NCBI GenBank assembly: GCA_023634235.1
Contig: JAMKCF010000080.1
Coordinates: forward strand, 124,001 to 188,000
Direction: 5' to 3'
Source: Pisaster brevispinus
Taxonomy: Eukaryota > Echinodermata > Asteroidea > Forcipulatida > Asteriidae
Length of the DNA: 64,000 bases
This document shows positions 55,601-64,000 of the stretch, piece by piece. How positions within the stretch are numbered: position 1 is the stretch's first letter; each line of letters opens with the position of its first letter. The position numbers and the translations under genes were made by a program. The notes below the pieces were generated by a model. That model made no database searches. It was not told where the DNA came from and saw only the letters and a program-made list of their open reading frames with translations.

Positions 55601-57396
55601 CCAATGTAATTGGTAAGTCACATAATATAATTTGAATCAAGTATTGGTTTACACATGGGCTTGCTTCTTCAATTGTCAGAACCTTTAGATTTGTAGACTC
55701 TCTTCTGATTCACTTGGTTGTGACATGCCATTATTAAACCTCTGAACTTTTTCTTGTTGGGTCTTTGGTAGTTTTGATAACTGGAGTTCTGTTTTGCAAC
55801 TTGTGTTTTGCAGGGCCGTTGCAACGAATCCCGTCATGCACTGGTTGCGGCAACAGCGATCCTGTCAAGTTTAGACGTTACTTCTCCCAGGACGGTCAGT
55901 CTCGACTCCTCGGGATCTGCTGCACCAAATGTGGTCAGGAGTGGCTCCAAGATGGATTCCTATTACATCCAGACACTGACAGGTCACGTCCGAGGGTCAG
56001 ACTTTGCGGAGTTGTTCTCAAGAAACAGCTCAAGGTGACCGTGGAAAAGAATCCAGCATTTCAGGTCAAGAGTTCTCGTAAGAAAATCGACTTAGATCAT
56101 GCTTTGGATGTCCTGAAGATCGGCGATCACGTCACCTGGCAGCGTCCATATATCCTTTGGCATCATGCCATAGTTTCCGGTGTCGATAAAATAACTGGGC
56201 GTCTTAAGGTGCTCCACTGGACCAAGATAGGATCGGCATGCGGTACAACACAGATAATGGAAGAAGACTTACGTTTGGGTGATCAGTCGGGTGATCTGTA
56301 TCGAATCGAGTACAGGGAAGAGATGACCAAGGCCAATCCCGTAGAGCTCGTCATTGCCCGTGCCAAATCCAGATTAGGTGACACTGGGTACCAGCTTTTG
56401 GGTGACAACTGCGAGGCATTTGCTTCTTACTGTAAAATTGGAGTTGTGGAGAGCTGCCAGGCCGTGTGGTTCTACAACAAGGTTAAAACGGTCGTGAATG
56501 AAACGCTGGTAAACACATTTAAGAGTTTTGCCAAGGGTGGTTGTGTCGTTGCTAAAGAGTATGTCAAGGCTGGTTCCAAAGCGTTCTTGCAGCAGGTCGG
56601 GACTGTTTCTGTAGAAGAGGGGTTGAAGGCAGCGGGAGAAGTTGGTGTTGCAGAGTCGTTTGAGAGGCTCGCCATGGGCACTGATGTAGTAGGAGCTGGT
56701 ATCGTGATTGTCATTGAAGGTGTCGCCTGCGTCTGGAATCTCGGGGAGTATTACCAAAAGAGAAAACAAGGTAACTTGTCATTGGAAGAGTTCGTAAAAA
56801 CTGCTGCGCAGCGTGTGATGGAAGCAATATGCGGAGCAGGCCTGGCCATTTCGCTTGGCTTAGGAGGGCAGGCTGCAGGGGCTGCAATGGGGGCCGCGGC
56901 AGGTACGTTTATTCTCCCTGGGCTAGGAACGGCAGTTGGTGGGTTCATTGGAAGTATTGTTGGGGGTGTAGTCGGTTCACTTGTTGGCAGAGCCTTTGGT
57001 TCATTCATAGGAGCCCCCATAGGCCGCTGTCTCGCCAGACAAATTGGTACGGACGACAGGGCTGTGTGCATAGAAGACCTGCGACCCGGGGACCAGATTG
57101 TTTCTTACGGAAACCTCCTTCATCCACGACATCATGCTATAGTCGTCTCCCGCACTCAAGGTAAGAGTAAAGTCACGGTTGTCCACAGTACGTACAGCAA
57201 TGGTGTGATCGAAGAGGAGGTTGATTTCATCGAACCCGTGTATAAAGTGATCTACCAAGAGCAAATCTGTTTCCCACCTGAGGAGGTGATCGAAAGAGCC
57301 AGATCCAAGATCGTAGATGATGCGTACACGTACTCCTTAGTATGGAATAACTGCAAGCACTTCGCCCAATGGTGCAAGCTGAAGAAGTATCGATGA
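49614..57396 (+). CDS. Death-death-LRAT-glycine zipper-LRAT protein (undescribed architecture)
   Basis: I know no named family with this layout. Exons: 49614-49626 (tentative; donor at 49633 also fits), 54280-54531, 55361-55612, 55814-57396; phases agree, giving about 699 aa. Death domain 1 is about residues 10-89 (EAWPSLATQLGF, MLQAWIERHG). Death domain 2 is about 91-173 (ESWPELALYLGF, MLANWRQKF). Cysteines 181/184 and 208/212 (CTGC, CTKC) could bind zinc. LRAT domain 1 (276-382) has GDHV, His290, His307 and Cys372 in NCEAF. Next come a TM-like stretch (464-480) and a glycine-rich GxxxG region (about 513-580). LRAT domain 2 (598-695) has GDQI, His613, His630 and Cys686 in NCKHF. LRAT/PLAAT enzymes are thiol acyltransferases or phospholipases on membrane lipids; death domains assemble signalling platforms. 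A membrane-acting effector controlled by death-fold assembly is my inference. The first exon is the weakest part. Confidence 0.8.
49905..50000. repeat. Degenerate CAGACAACTCGAC repeat
   Basis: Four to five imperfect copies of CAGACAACTCGAC, following a G16-type run near 49876. Confidence 0.5.
50552..50800. repeat. Microsatellites (CAAA)n and (TTTA)n/(GTTA)n
   Basis: (CAAA)n at about 50552-50601 and (TTTA)n grading into TAGT/TATG repeats at 50711-50800. Other simple runs in the window: (AAAC)n at 52312-52352 and (CAAA)n at 60374-60405. Confidence 0.75.
51376..52295 (+). repeat. Long dispersed repeat, copy 1 (death-LRAT intron 1)
   Basis: Matches 62692-63322 in the same orientation. Shared segments: CATTTGAACAGCTAGTG, TCTCGCCTG, GCAGGCGAGATACTACACTG, ATAACAGCT(G/T)AACAAGTTTTGAG, CTGTAAACGTGATGTCA, CATCCACGACT, ACCATAACTCAC-type end. 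A MITE B copy (51457-51709) has inserted into this copy. Confidence 0.6.
51457..51709. mobile_element. MITE family B, copy nested in the long repeat
   Basis: GGGTCCATAATTTCATGGCTCTGC at the left and CGAGCCATGAATTTGGGCCC at the right, with AGCGCCGATTCTTTG and CTTCCGTAAGC inside. Confidence 0.65.
52714..53068. mobile_element. Two abutting TIR elements with TAGAC ends
   Basis: Element 1 (52714-52925) has TAGACCGTATTGAATA and TATTCAATACGGTCTA ends with TA on both sides. Element 2 (52926-53068) has TAGACTGTGCAAGTCTCGCG and CGCGAGACTTGCACGGTCTA ends. They touch at one TA. A G20 run lies just before them. Confidence 0.65.
53436..53586. repeat. Inverted repeat (GCCGTATCCGAATTGGCG ends)
   Basis: GCCGTATCCGAATTGGCG at the left and CGCCAATTCGGATACGGC at the right are nearly perfect inverted copies. 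GGCTACGGCTACGGCT and GTCGTAGCCGTAGC lie inside. Confidence 0.6.
53788..53994. mobile_element. MITE family J, copy 2 (death-LRAT intron 1)
   Basis: TAAGGGCCATGCCACACGAGG and CCTCGTGTGACAAGGCCCTTA ends. The inner CAGGCAACCAGTTCCAGGCAA matches 9894-10087 in reverse. Confidence 0.7.
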
Positions 57397-57564
57397 TTCT
57401 AAGATAACATATCATTCATAACCGGCAGCCGTGAAATAACTAGATGCAGCCATTGTTGGTTTCATCTCCTACAGTGAAATCAATTTAACTGAACCGAAGC
57501 TTTGTTGAATAGTCTGGTCGTTCTGTTGAACAATGTTATGACCATAGAAGTTTCATTTGTAGCG

Positions 57565-57690
57565 TACATGTACGTCTTTGCGGCTGAGACATCAGAGTTG
57601 GGGTTCGAATCCCGTTCATGACAATACTCTGTCATTCAGCAAGACACTTCCACTTTTTATGGCTATAGCTAGCAAGGCTATGTTCAGGTT
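57565..57690 (+). repeat. Leu-type SINE fragment
   Basis: B-box-like GTTGGGGTTCGAATCCCG followed by ATTCAGCAAGACACTTCC, equivalent to the post-tRNA segment of the Leu-type SINEs. Confidence 0.45.
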
Positions 57691-57914
57691 TTGGTGTTTC
57701 AGCCAGGTCTCATCAACCTCTTGTATTAATAATTGGTGTACAGTTCCTAAAAAGCTGCCTCCAAACTTATGCAGGGGGCAGTGTTTTGTGATGAGACACT
57801 TCTTAACAAGTATACCGTCTCATCGCCCAGAAGTGGTAATAATATTAGAGATTGTTTATGTGAATGAGGATAATTATTGTATCAACATTGTGCCCGTTTG
57901 TTTTGTTTGGAGGT

Positions 57915-58249
57915 CTAGAAGTGCCATCCTAAAATGTTGTCATCCTATAATTTATGTCAAGATGATGACATCATAAACGTAAGATGCCGACATTCTGAGA
58001 TGATTCATCTCTGGATGACGAAATCCTGAGGTTAAGATGTCGTATTCCCGATATATTAGCATGTCGCCATCATGTAACGATGTAAAGAATCGCCGAGATA
58101 AATTATATCGGGATGCTAACATCCTCAGTGAAAATGTCGAGAACCCAAAGATGAATTATCTTGGGGAAGACAACATCCTACTTGTTTATGACGTCATTAT
58201 CCTGCAGTAAATTGCGTCAGGATCTCAACAAGTTTGATGGCACTTCCAG
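57915..58249. mobile_element. TIR element in the death-LRAT 3' UTR region
   Basis: CTAGAAGTGCCATC at the left and GATGGCACTTCCAG at the right. The interior is full of short GATGACATC / CATCCT motifs and ATATCGGGATG. Confidence 0.5.
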
Positions 58250-58476
58250 AGCACCAAACGTTGGCTGCCGATATTGCAAACTCCTATTGTATGTGTAGTT
58301 TCAGTTAATGTTTACGGCCCGCCTGTGAGCTGAGACACTAATAATGCAACATTAACATAATACAGTATTATTAATTATTTAGAAAGTGCCTTGCAGAATC
58401 AAACCTTGCCGAACAAGTTTTAACGGAGCAATTAATAACTGTATATCGTATAATTTTGTCATGGTATTTTGTTACA

Positions 58477-58482
58477 AATAAA
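58477..58482 (+). terminator. Candidate poly(A) signal of the death-LRAT gene
   Basis: AATAAA in ACAAATAAAATT, about 1.1 kb after the stop codon. I see no earlier clear AATAAA on the plus strand between the stop and this site. Confidence 0.4.
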
Positions 58483-58689
58483 ATTACTGCTGAATTAGTT
58501 AAGGGTCACGCTTCAGCTCAGAGCAGATAGGAAATTGTGCTAGAAAATAGAGTGATTACTAAGTTCATGTTTGAGGCATCCTTTGTTTCATTACAAGAAA
58601 ATAAATAAATAACCATCATACTAAATACACTGTACATTAAGCTAAATTGCCTATTGTTAACAATAATTACTCGTTTGTTCTTATTTCAA

Positions 58690-59330
58690 TTATAATAGAT
58701 ATGAACGATTTTCAAATTATGAAATGTTAGCATTACTGTGTAATAGTATTCAACTATTAGTTGCTTCGACCGCTATGGTTAAAACTACGACGCCCGAGGT
58801 GATGCTCGGTGCGTCCGGGAATCACCGAAGGAGTCGTAGTTTTAACCATAGCACGAGTAAAAAGCAGTCAGTATTTGTTTTATAACACCTCAAACACCTA
58901 TTTGTGCCGAGACGTCTAGATACCAAGAAGCTACTGTTTGTACACACGCAACAAAGTAATTAGCCTTTCCCACGAATTAATATTCCAATTACATGCGCAC
59001 AGATAATGGTGGACACACGCAATAGAGTTGTGCACTAGGCAGATGCAAACGTGTATGCGTCACGCCACTATCAACTCGAACAAAAAGGCGCACTTTTCCT
59101 GACTTTCCGACAAAAGTATACAAATAATGAATGCTTATGAGTGCAATGGTGCGATTATTTTCATGAGTTGAAAGAATCAAAAGATGGAATGTTCTTTTCA
59201 ACGAGGCGGAGCCGAGTTGAATGGAACATTCCATCTTTCAACGAATGCCATTGAAAATATTCTCACTATTGCACGAATGAAAAACATGTATTATTTGTTT
59301 TATATAACATCCAAGTAGATCTTTGTCATT
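58690..59330. repeat. Two related hairpin-centred elements
   Basis: Hairpin 1: arms CTATGGTTAAAACTACGAC (58773-58791) and its complement (58833-58851). Hairpin 2: arms around AAGATGGAATGTTC and GAACATTCCATCTT (about 59166-59252). Each is followed by a GCACGA(G/A)TAAAA-like motif and then TATTTGTTTTATA and AACA, so they look like copies of one element type with different stems. Confidence 0.5.
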
Positions 59331-59959
59331 TTGATTGGAGGATACAACTTTCAAAACAAACAAAGCGTACAATATTTAATTGTGACATAACACCCATTTC
59401 TTTTGGTTCGGCTTGTTTGGATTCAACAGTGACTAAGTGCGTTCTGTACTGCTATTTTGAGACACGCGGACGCCGTAATGTAGTATGTGCCTTGCAGAAA
59501 CTGTACTGCTGCATTATCAAAGACACGCGCACGCAATGATGTGGTACGCACCGTGCAATAGAACAAATCGAATGGAACAAAAAATGCACGGTGAACGACG
59601 TAGCGTGCAATGGTACGTTTATTTGCTATCACGTGACGGACAATCCTCCAATCAAATGGCAAGGATCTGCTTAGGTGTTATGTAAAAACCGTTAGTGGCA
59701 GAGTTGTGCATTAAAGAATTATAGTGTATCTATTTTTTTGCCAACCATTTGCGCACGCACGATGTACAATGTATATTTTATTTCATGTGAAGGATTTGCT
59801 AAGCCAGATTCTGGGCCTATACTTCGTTCTTCACACGAATGCGAAGCGATTTTTGGCTTTAAAATTCGCTTCGCTTTCTGGTCTTACTTCAGCCTTGTTT
59901 AATTTCTGTTTGAAATGGCTTAGTTCACGTCCTGTTAAAACCCACCTGAACCCCCCCCC

Positions 59960-59990
59960 CCAAAAAAAAATAAATAAATAAATAAATAAA

Positions 59991-60043
<53 letters not shown>

Positions 60044-60068
60044 AAATAAATAGATAAATAAATAAATG
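59960..60068. repeat. (AAAT)n microsatellite
   Basis: About 25 TAAA/TAAATA units after a C10-A9 run, with a few interruptions. Confidence 0.85.
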
Positions 60069-60469
60069 AGTAAATTGTGTAAGTCCGTCCTCATTTTCAA
60101 AAAAATATTAAAAGAAATCCACAAGAAATAATGAGAAATAATTTCACGAGATAAGTCCGGACATGTGTACTTCATAGCCGTGTAAATACAGTAAAAGAGA
60201 AACTTTCAATAAAATGCAATGTGTTCTATTCCTCGTTTCGTAGTATGATTTCATTTATTGACTCCTTGCACGCACGTCACATGCGGCGACTGGGCCACAC
60301 TCGCCATTATGGAAGTCAGTGTTAAAATAGGCGTGATGCTTCTTACTACAAAGGGAGTCGGAACCCCAAGAAAAACAAACAAACAAACAAACAAACAAAC
60401 AAACACCCCCAACAAACAACAACAACAACAACGACAACAAAACAAGTTTTAAACATTGTGGATCAAAAA

Positions 60470-60713
60470 AGAAATAAATTCCGATGAAGCCTAACTTCTG
60501 GAGAAGATTGACTGCCTCTTTTGAGTGCTGTTCAAACATTTCACCATAGTGGAAACCAGAAGAAGAACATTGTCCAGGTTTATAACACGTCGAAAACCTT
60601 GTTTCCTGAGGGAGGAAACTACTGGTTTCAAAACCTTTGTGAATAAGTGGGGAGCGCTGCAAAGCCCAAAAGAGAGGCAGGAAAACTGGTAACCACTCTC
60701 CAGCAAAAACCAA
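60470..60713 (-). pseudogene. Reverse transcriptase fossil (DIRS/Ngaro-like)
   Basis: The minus-strand frame has GYQFSCLSFGLCSAPHLFTKV, then LKPVVSSLRKQGFRRVINLDNVLLL. It resembles the RT palm of DIRS-type tyrosine-recombinase retrotransposons (FGLxSAPxxFTK, then a YLDD box here degraded to NLDN). A frameshift then moves the match to the frame with EAVNLLQKLGFI. The element is dead and truncated. Confidence 0.6.
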
Positions 60714-62691
60714 ACATACTCTTAAAGTAAGAGTCCTTTATATTTGTAGCCATCCAATCTCCCTTTGACGACAGATCTTTGACTGTTGAGATGTTCACAG
60801 TAACTCATACAAGTGTTTAAAAAAACACATAGTGTCAATGTATAGTTTCGTGCATGGCATTGGAGGTAGGCTGTGATTACCTGCCATGCTTAGGCCTATC
60901 AGCTCTCATGAGTCTTAGTTCTCCCCCTAGACTGAAGGAACAATTTACTGACCTCGGTTTCTACTTGAAAAGCGTTTACCCATTGAACCTCTAGCAACGT
61001 TGGTGTTATAGGTGTGTAACGCTTATTCTCCAATAAATGCCGTCTGCTCAAACAACTCAGGTCTCGGGAATGGGGAGTCCGGCGCCAACTACACAGTCCC
61101 ACGGAGCGGGGTAGTGGATAGCCTTCACAACGGGACATCCCGTCAGACCAAGCCCCCACAGCCAGAGCACAGCATGAAGCCAGTGACCACGCCCATGTGT
61201 CGACTGCCAGTGGTTAGTAGCGCCTTTAATTCCCGTGGTGTGGCCGGTCAGCATCCCATCCCGAGCTCTGTGTCGAAGGAGACCGCAGCGTGGGCATACA
61301 ATGCCTTATAAATTTAGAAATAAAGCAAATGCGACCACTTGGTAAAGGAATGAAACAAAACCTTCGGAATTCAGCCAGCCGAGAACAATCCCCCAGCAGC
61401 AGGAACAGCTAAACTAGGAATGTTCATATCTTCATCGGCAATAATAACTCCAAAAAGAAATCAGATGGTACAAACTGTGACCACAACAATAATAACCTCA
61501 AACTTCTTGTCAACGACATCGTCAAAAGCACGTTGTCGGTATGAGGGCTATCTGGACACTAGGGATCAGCGACGGCGTCAAAAAGCATCAGAAGGGAGAG
61601 AGCCGCATTGAGGACATAGTTATGAGACACATGAACTTCTCATCCACTACTGATGGGGAGGTATAGCTTGTCTGAAGACCTTCTTAATGCCGGAAGGTAG
61701 GTCCGGGGCAGTAAAGAATGTGCCTTAATTGTACATACGAACAGAAAAAGAACGAACATCTTCCTTCAAGTCTTCAGACGAGAGTCTATGAGTTCGCAGT
61801 TCTTTCCACCATTTCAAAACGTCGTCTGAAATAAGGTTGACATACCTCTTACGGTGAGGATTGCGGAAAAGTTCCTTTGCTTTCGATCCAGCGGCAGATT
61901 TATCGCCGTCATCACTCTGGTCGTCGTCAGACGCCACAGTGACGTTGCCCATCCCAAAAAATGGTCCCTGGGACCGCGGCTGCTCGGTGATCAAACAGCT
62001 GTTCCATGTGTGAAGTTTGAGCAAAGGGAAACCACTAATCGAGGAGGGATATACCCCATGGGTTTTAAAAACAATGCACTGATAAAGATACCAGCGATGG
62101 TCGAGAACTTGGTGCAGGAGCTGAAGAACGTAAGAAAAACTTAAACGGTAAAACATTGGGCATATTGTTCGAGTACATGTACGTTATAACAAAGCCACAC
62201 ATGGGAATGTTACGACCAGACAGCACACTCAATCATATAACAAAAGAATTGGTTATTCCATTAGCTGCCTAGGGTGGATCAGATTGTAACACAAGGAACA
62301 ATCTACAGGGTGAGTCTCTACGGGATCGACGATATACAACTTGGCATTATGAGCTTACAAAGAGTATAGAGTTTGAGCTCCGAGTGTAGCTTTTGGCCAT
62401 TCACAGCAGTTTCCTAAAATTCCCTAAATTCCCTGTAAAGTTTATTCGAATCAGCCCACTGGTACCACATGAAGGACTAGCGTGCATCTGCCCAACGCTT
62501 TTTACGGCGATCCGTTTAACACAGTAAATTCCCTTACAAAATTCATGCGCCCGGGAGACGTTTGTCTCTGTTTCGGGAAAGAACTTTTGTTTAACATACT
62601 ACTTTTTTTACTAGGTCGCTCGGCATTGTGTAGTATATATATTCCTCTTTCTAAAAAGTATAATTTCTATTTAATTAGTGGACAGAAAAGG
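60714..62691. other. Low-support region: open frames of unknown origin
   Basis: A minus-strand frame at about 61725-61951 starts MGNVTVASDDDQSDD, has KRYVNLISDDVLKWWKEL and ends ..SVRMYN. A plus-strand frame lies at 61012-61311. Neither has recognisable domains or a convincing exon structure. Both may be remains of the retroelement whose RT lies at 60470-60713. Nothing else recognised. Confidence 0.25.
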
Positions 62692-63322
62692 TAGGGTCCC
62701 ATTTGAACAGCTAGTGTTCTCGCCTGCCGGAGGACCTGGTGTATTATACAAGGTCAGTCTTGAATTTTGTACATGTTTTGAACAATTGTGAAAAAAAGAG
62801 AGTAACAAACAAAACAAAAACACATCTGTGTTTACAAAAATAGTACAGCTTGTTCATTCCTGGGTCTCTCGGGCAGGCGAGATACTACACTGGTCATATG
62901 GGAAATTACATTTTGTATCAAAGCTTCCTCATAATTTAAGATCTATACAAAATAACAGCTTAACAAGTTTTGAGATATGCCCGTTTCTTCATATAAAAAG
63001 TGGCTAAAAATCGGATAGTGCATTAGCCATAAAATAATTGACGCGTCTTTCCATTGGGCCGTGTGCAAAACGTGGCTCTTTTGTAAACGTGATGTCAGAG
63101 GTTACGCGGGAACAATCATCCACGACTTGGTACCCAAGCTGCATATTTGTTTTCCCAAGCTGTGTGAATCTTAGGGGAACCACATTAAACGGACGCACAA
63201 ACTAGTTTCACATAGCCTAATGTTTAGTGAACCATAACTCACAATACGATTTTTTTTAATTGGAGGGACCAAAACGCTGAATTGGGCTGAACATTAGAAA
63301 TGAGGTTAGTGAATTGTAAGGG
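62692..63322 (+). repeat. Long dispersed repeat, copy 2
   Basis: Second copy of the repeat at 51376-52295, same orientation. CATTTGAACAGCTAGTGTTC at the start, GGCAGGCGAGATACTACACTGG, AATAACAGCTTAACAAGTTTTGAGA and CATAACTCACAATACGATTTTTTT follow in order. Confidence 0.6.
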
Positions 63323-63552
63323 AGCGTCTCAAAAGTCGGATCGGCTATATGCCCGCGGGAACGTTCCGCCGGGAATACTCGAGCGATCCGTGGGAACTAT
63401 GCATGTTCTTAGACGGAACAGTGCTGTATGCTCCGCGGACCGGTAGCGTGTTCCCAGTCACCGATCCTGTGGGAACAAAAAAAGTATACTGTATTCCCAG
63501 CGGAACGTTCCTACGGGAGTATTCGCAACTTTCGTTTGCCTGTGGCAGAGAA

Positions 63553-64000
63553 CAAAATTCCCCCGACCTGCTGTGATCTCTTCACTGGCTGCCAGTACGA
63601 GAAAGAATCAAATACAAAATCCTTCTGTATGTTCACAAATGTCTTCATGGTCAAGCACCAAAATACCTCACAGAAAACTTAATCCTCTACAATACTGGGC
63701 CCAATTTCATAGAGCTGCTTAAGCAGAAAATGTTGCTTAACAATTGTCTGCTAAGCAGAAATGAGCAGGACACCAGTCGCAAATTGTACAAGTGACATGG
63801 TAGTTTGGCTGGTAACCATAATCTAGTTAGCATTATTTTGTAGTGCTTAGCTACTTTTTGTGCTTAAGCAGCTCTATGAAATTGGGCCCTGGTCATTCTG
63901 AAGACCGTAGAAGGCTCCGCTCTGCGTCTGACGTCACACGCTTGGTTGTTCCTTGCTCCTACAAAAAGGCTGGAGACAAGTTATTCTTCGATGCAGCTCC
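63553..64000 (+). pseudogene. LINE reverse transcriptase C-terminal fragment, split by MITE A, runs off the window
   Basis: Before the MITE: LHWLPVRERIKYKILLYVHK and CLHGQAPKYL, the standard motif after the RT domain of many CR1/L2/Jockey-type LINEs. After it (from about 63898): DRRRLRSASDVTRLVVP and KAGDKLFFDAAP. These two parts are neighbours in intact elements, so the MITE interrupts them. Confidence 0.7.
63697..63889. mobile_element. MITE family A, best-preserved copy, nested in a LINE
   Basis: Ends GGGCCCAATTTCATAGAGCTG and CAGCTCTATGAAATTGGGCCC are perfect inverted repeats. The interior has CTTAAGCAGAAAATG and TAAGCAGAAATGAGCAGG. Confidence 0.8.

Noticed and set aside
55765..55813. N-terminal extension of the LRAT exon as a separate secreted protein (hydrophobic start VVLITGVLFCNLCFA)
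   Set aside because: This stretch is the polypyrimidine-rich intron end before the acceptor at 55813. The phase fits splicing to the death-domain exon, and the frame's first codon is not ATG.
56374..57071. Antisense open frames opposite the death-LRAT exon (131, 106 and 80 codons)
   Set aside because: Shadow frames of the real plus-strand exon, with no domain or splice support.
61725..62156. 143-codon minus-strand frame as a gene
   Set aside because: Its C-terminal half looks protein-like (KRYVNLISDDVLKWWKEL), but I recognise no family and see no flanking exons. The start is not supported. Kept only as an unknown region.

Overview
The window is animal nuclear DNA. It has intron-rich genes with GT-AG introns, AATAAA signals, decayed LINEs, tRNA-derived SINEs and dozens of palindromic MITEs. 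The gene set (motile-cilium subunit DRC9, IL-1R-type Ig-TIR receptor, death-fold plus LRAT protein) and the repeat style suggest a non-vertebrate deuterostome, most likely an echinoderm and perhaps a sea star. The species is inference. All gene models below were built by hand by matching splice sites and reading phases across exons.

Layout: (1) 2452-2617, minus: first coding exon of an LRCH-family gene that runs off the left edge. (2) 5743-12230, minus: DRC9/IQCG, eight coding exons, 394 aa. (3) 14636-17258, plus: ribosomal protein eL33 (RPL35A), divergently transcribed from DRC9. LRCH3, IQCG and RPL35A are also neighbours in human, so this looks like old microsynteny. (4) 22248-36401, minus: Ig-TIR receptor, seven coding exons, about 481 aa, with signal peptide, two Ig domains, TM segment and TIR. 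(5) 42876-48633, minus: RBM18, five exons, 186 aa. (6) 49614-57396, plus: an unusual about 699-aa protein with two death domains, a Cys4 knuckle, LRAT domain 1, a glycine-zipper membrane segment and LRAT domain 2. The last is the best candidate for an undescribed system: a death-fold-controlled, membrane-acting acyltransferase or phospholipase.

Between and inside the genes the DNA is mostly repeats. There are several MITE families, three of them sharing GGGCCCAATTTCA-like ends. Others are piggyBac-style elements flanked by TTAA, a pogo-like element with TA duplication, TAGACC-ended elements, two tRNA-derived SINE families, four RT fossils, a dimeric 81-bp minisatellite in a DRC9 intron and a CAG/CAA microsatellite touching a splice donor. 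The right end (57.4-64 kb) holds no gene I can support, only repeats and retroelement remains.

Functionally, DRC9 is axonemal and eL33 and RBM18 are housekeeping. The Ig-TIR receptor and the death-LRAT protein are plausible innate-immunity or cell-death components that happen to lie 13 kb apart.
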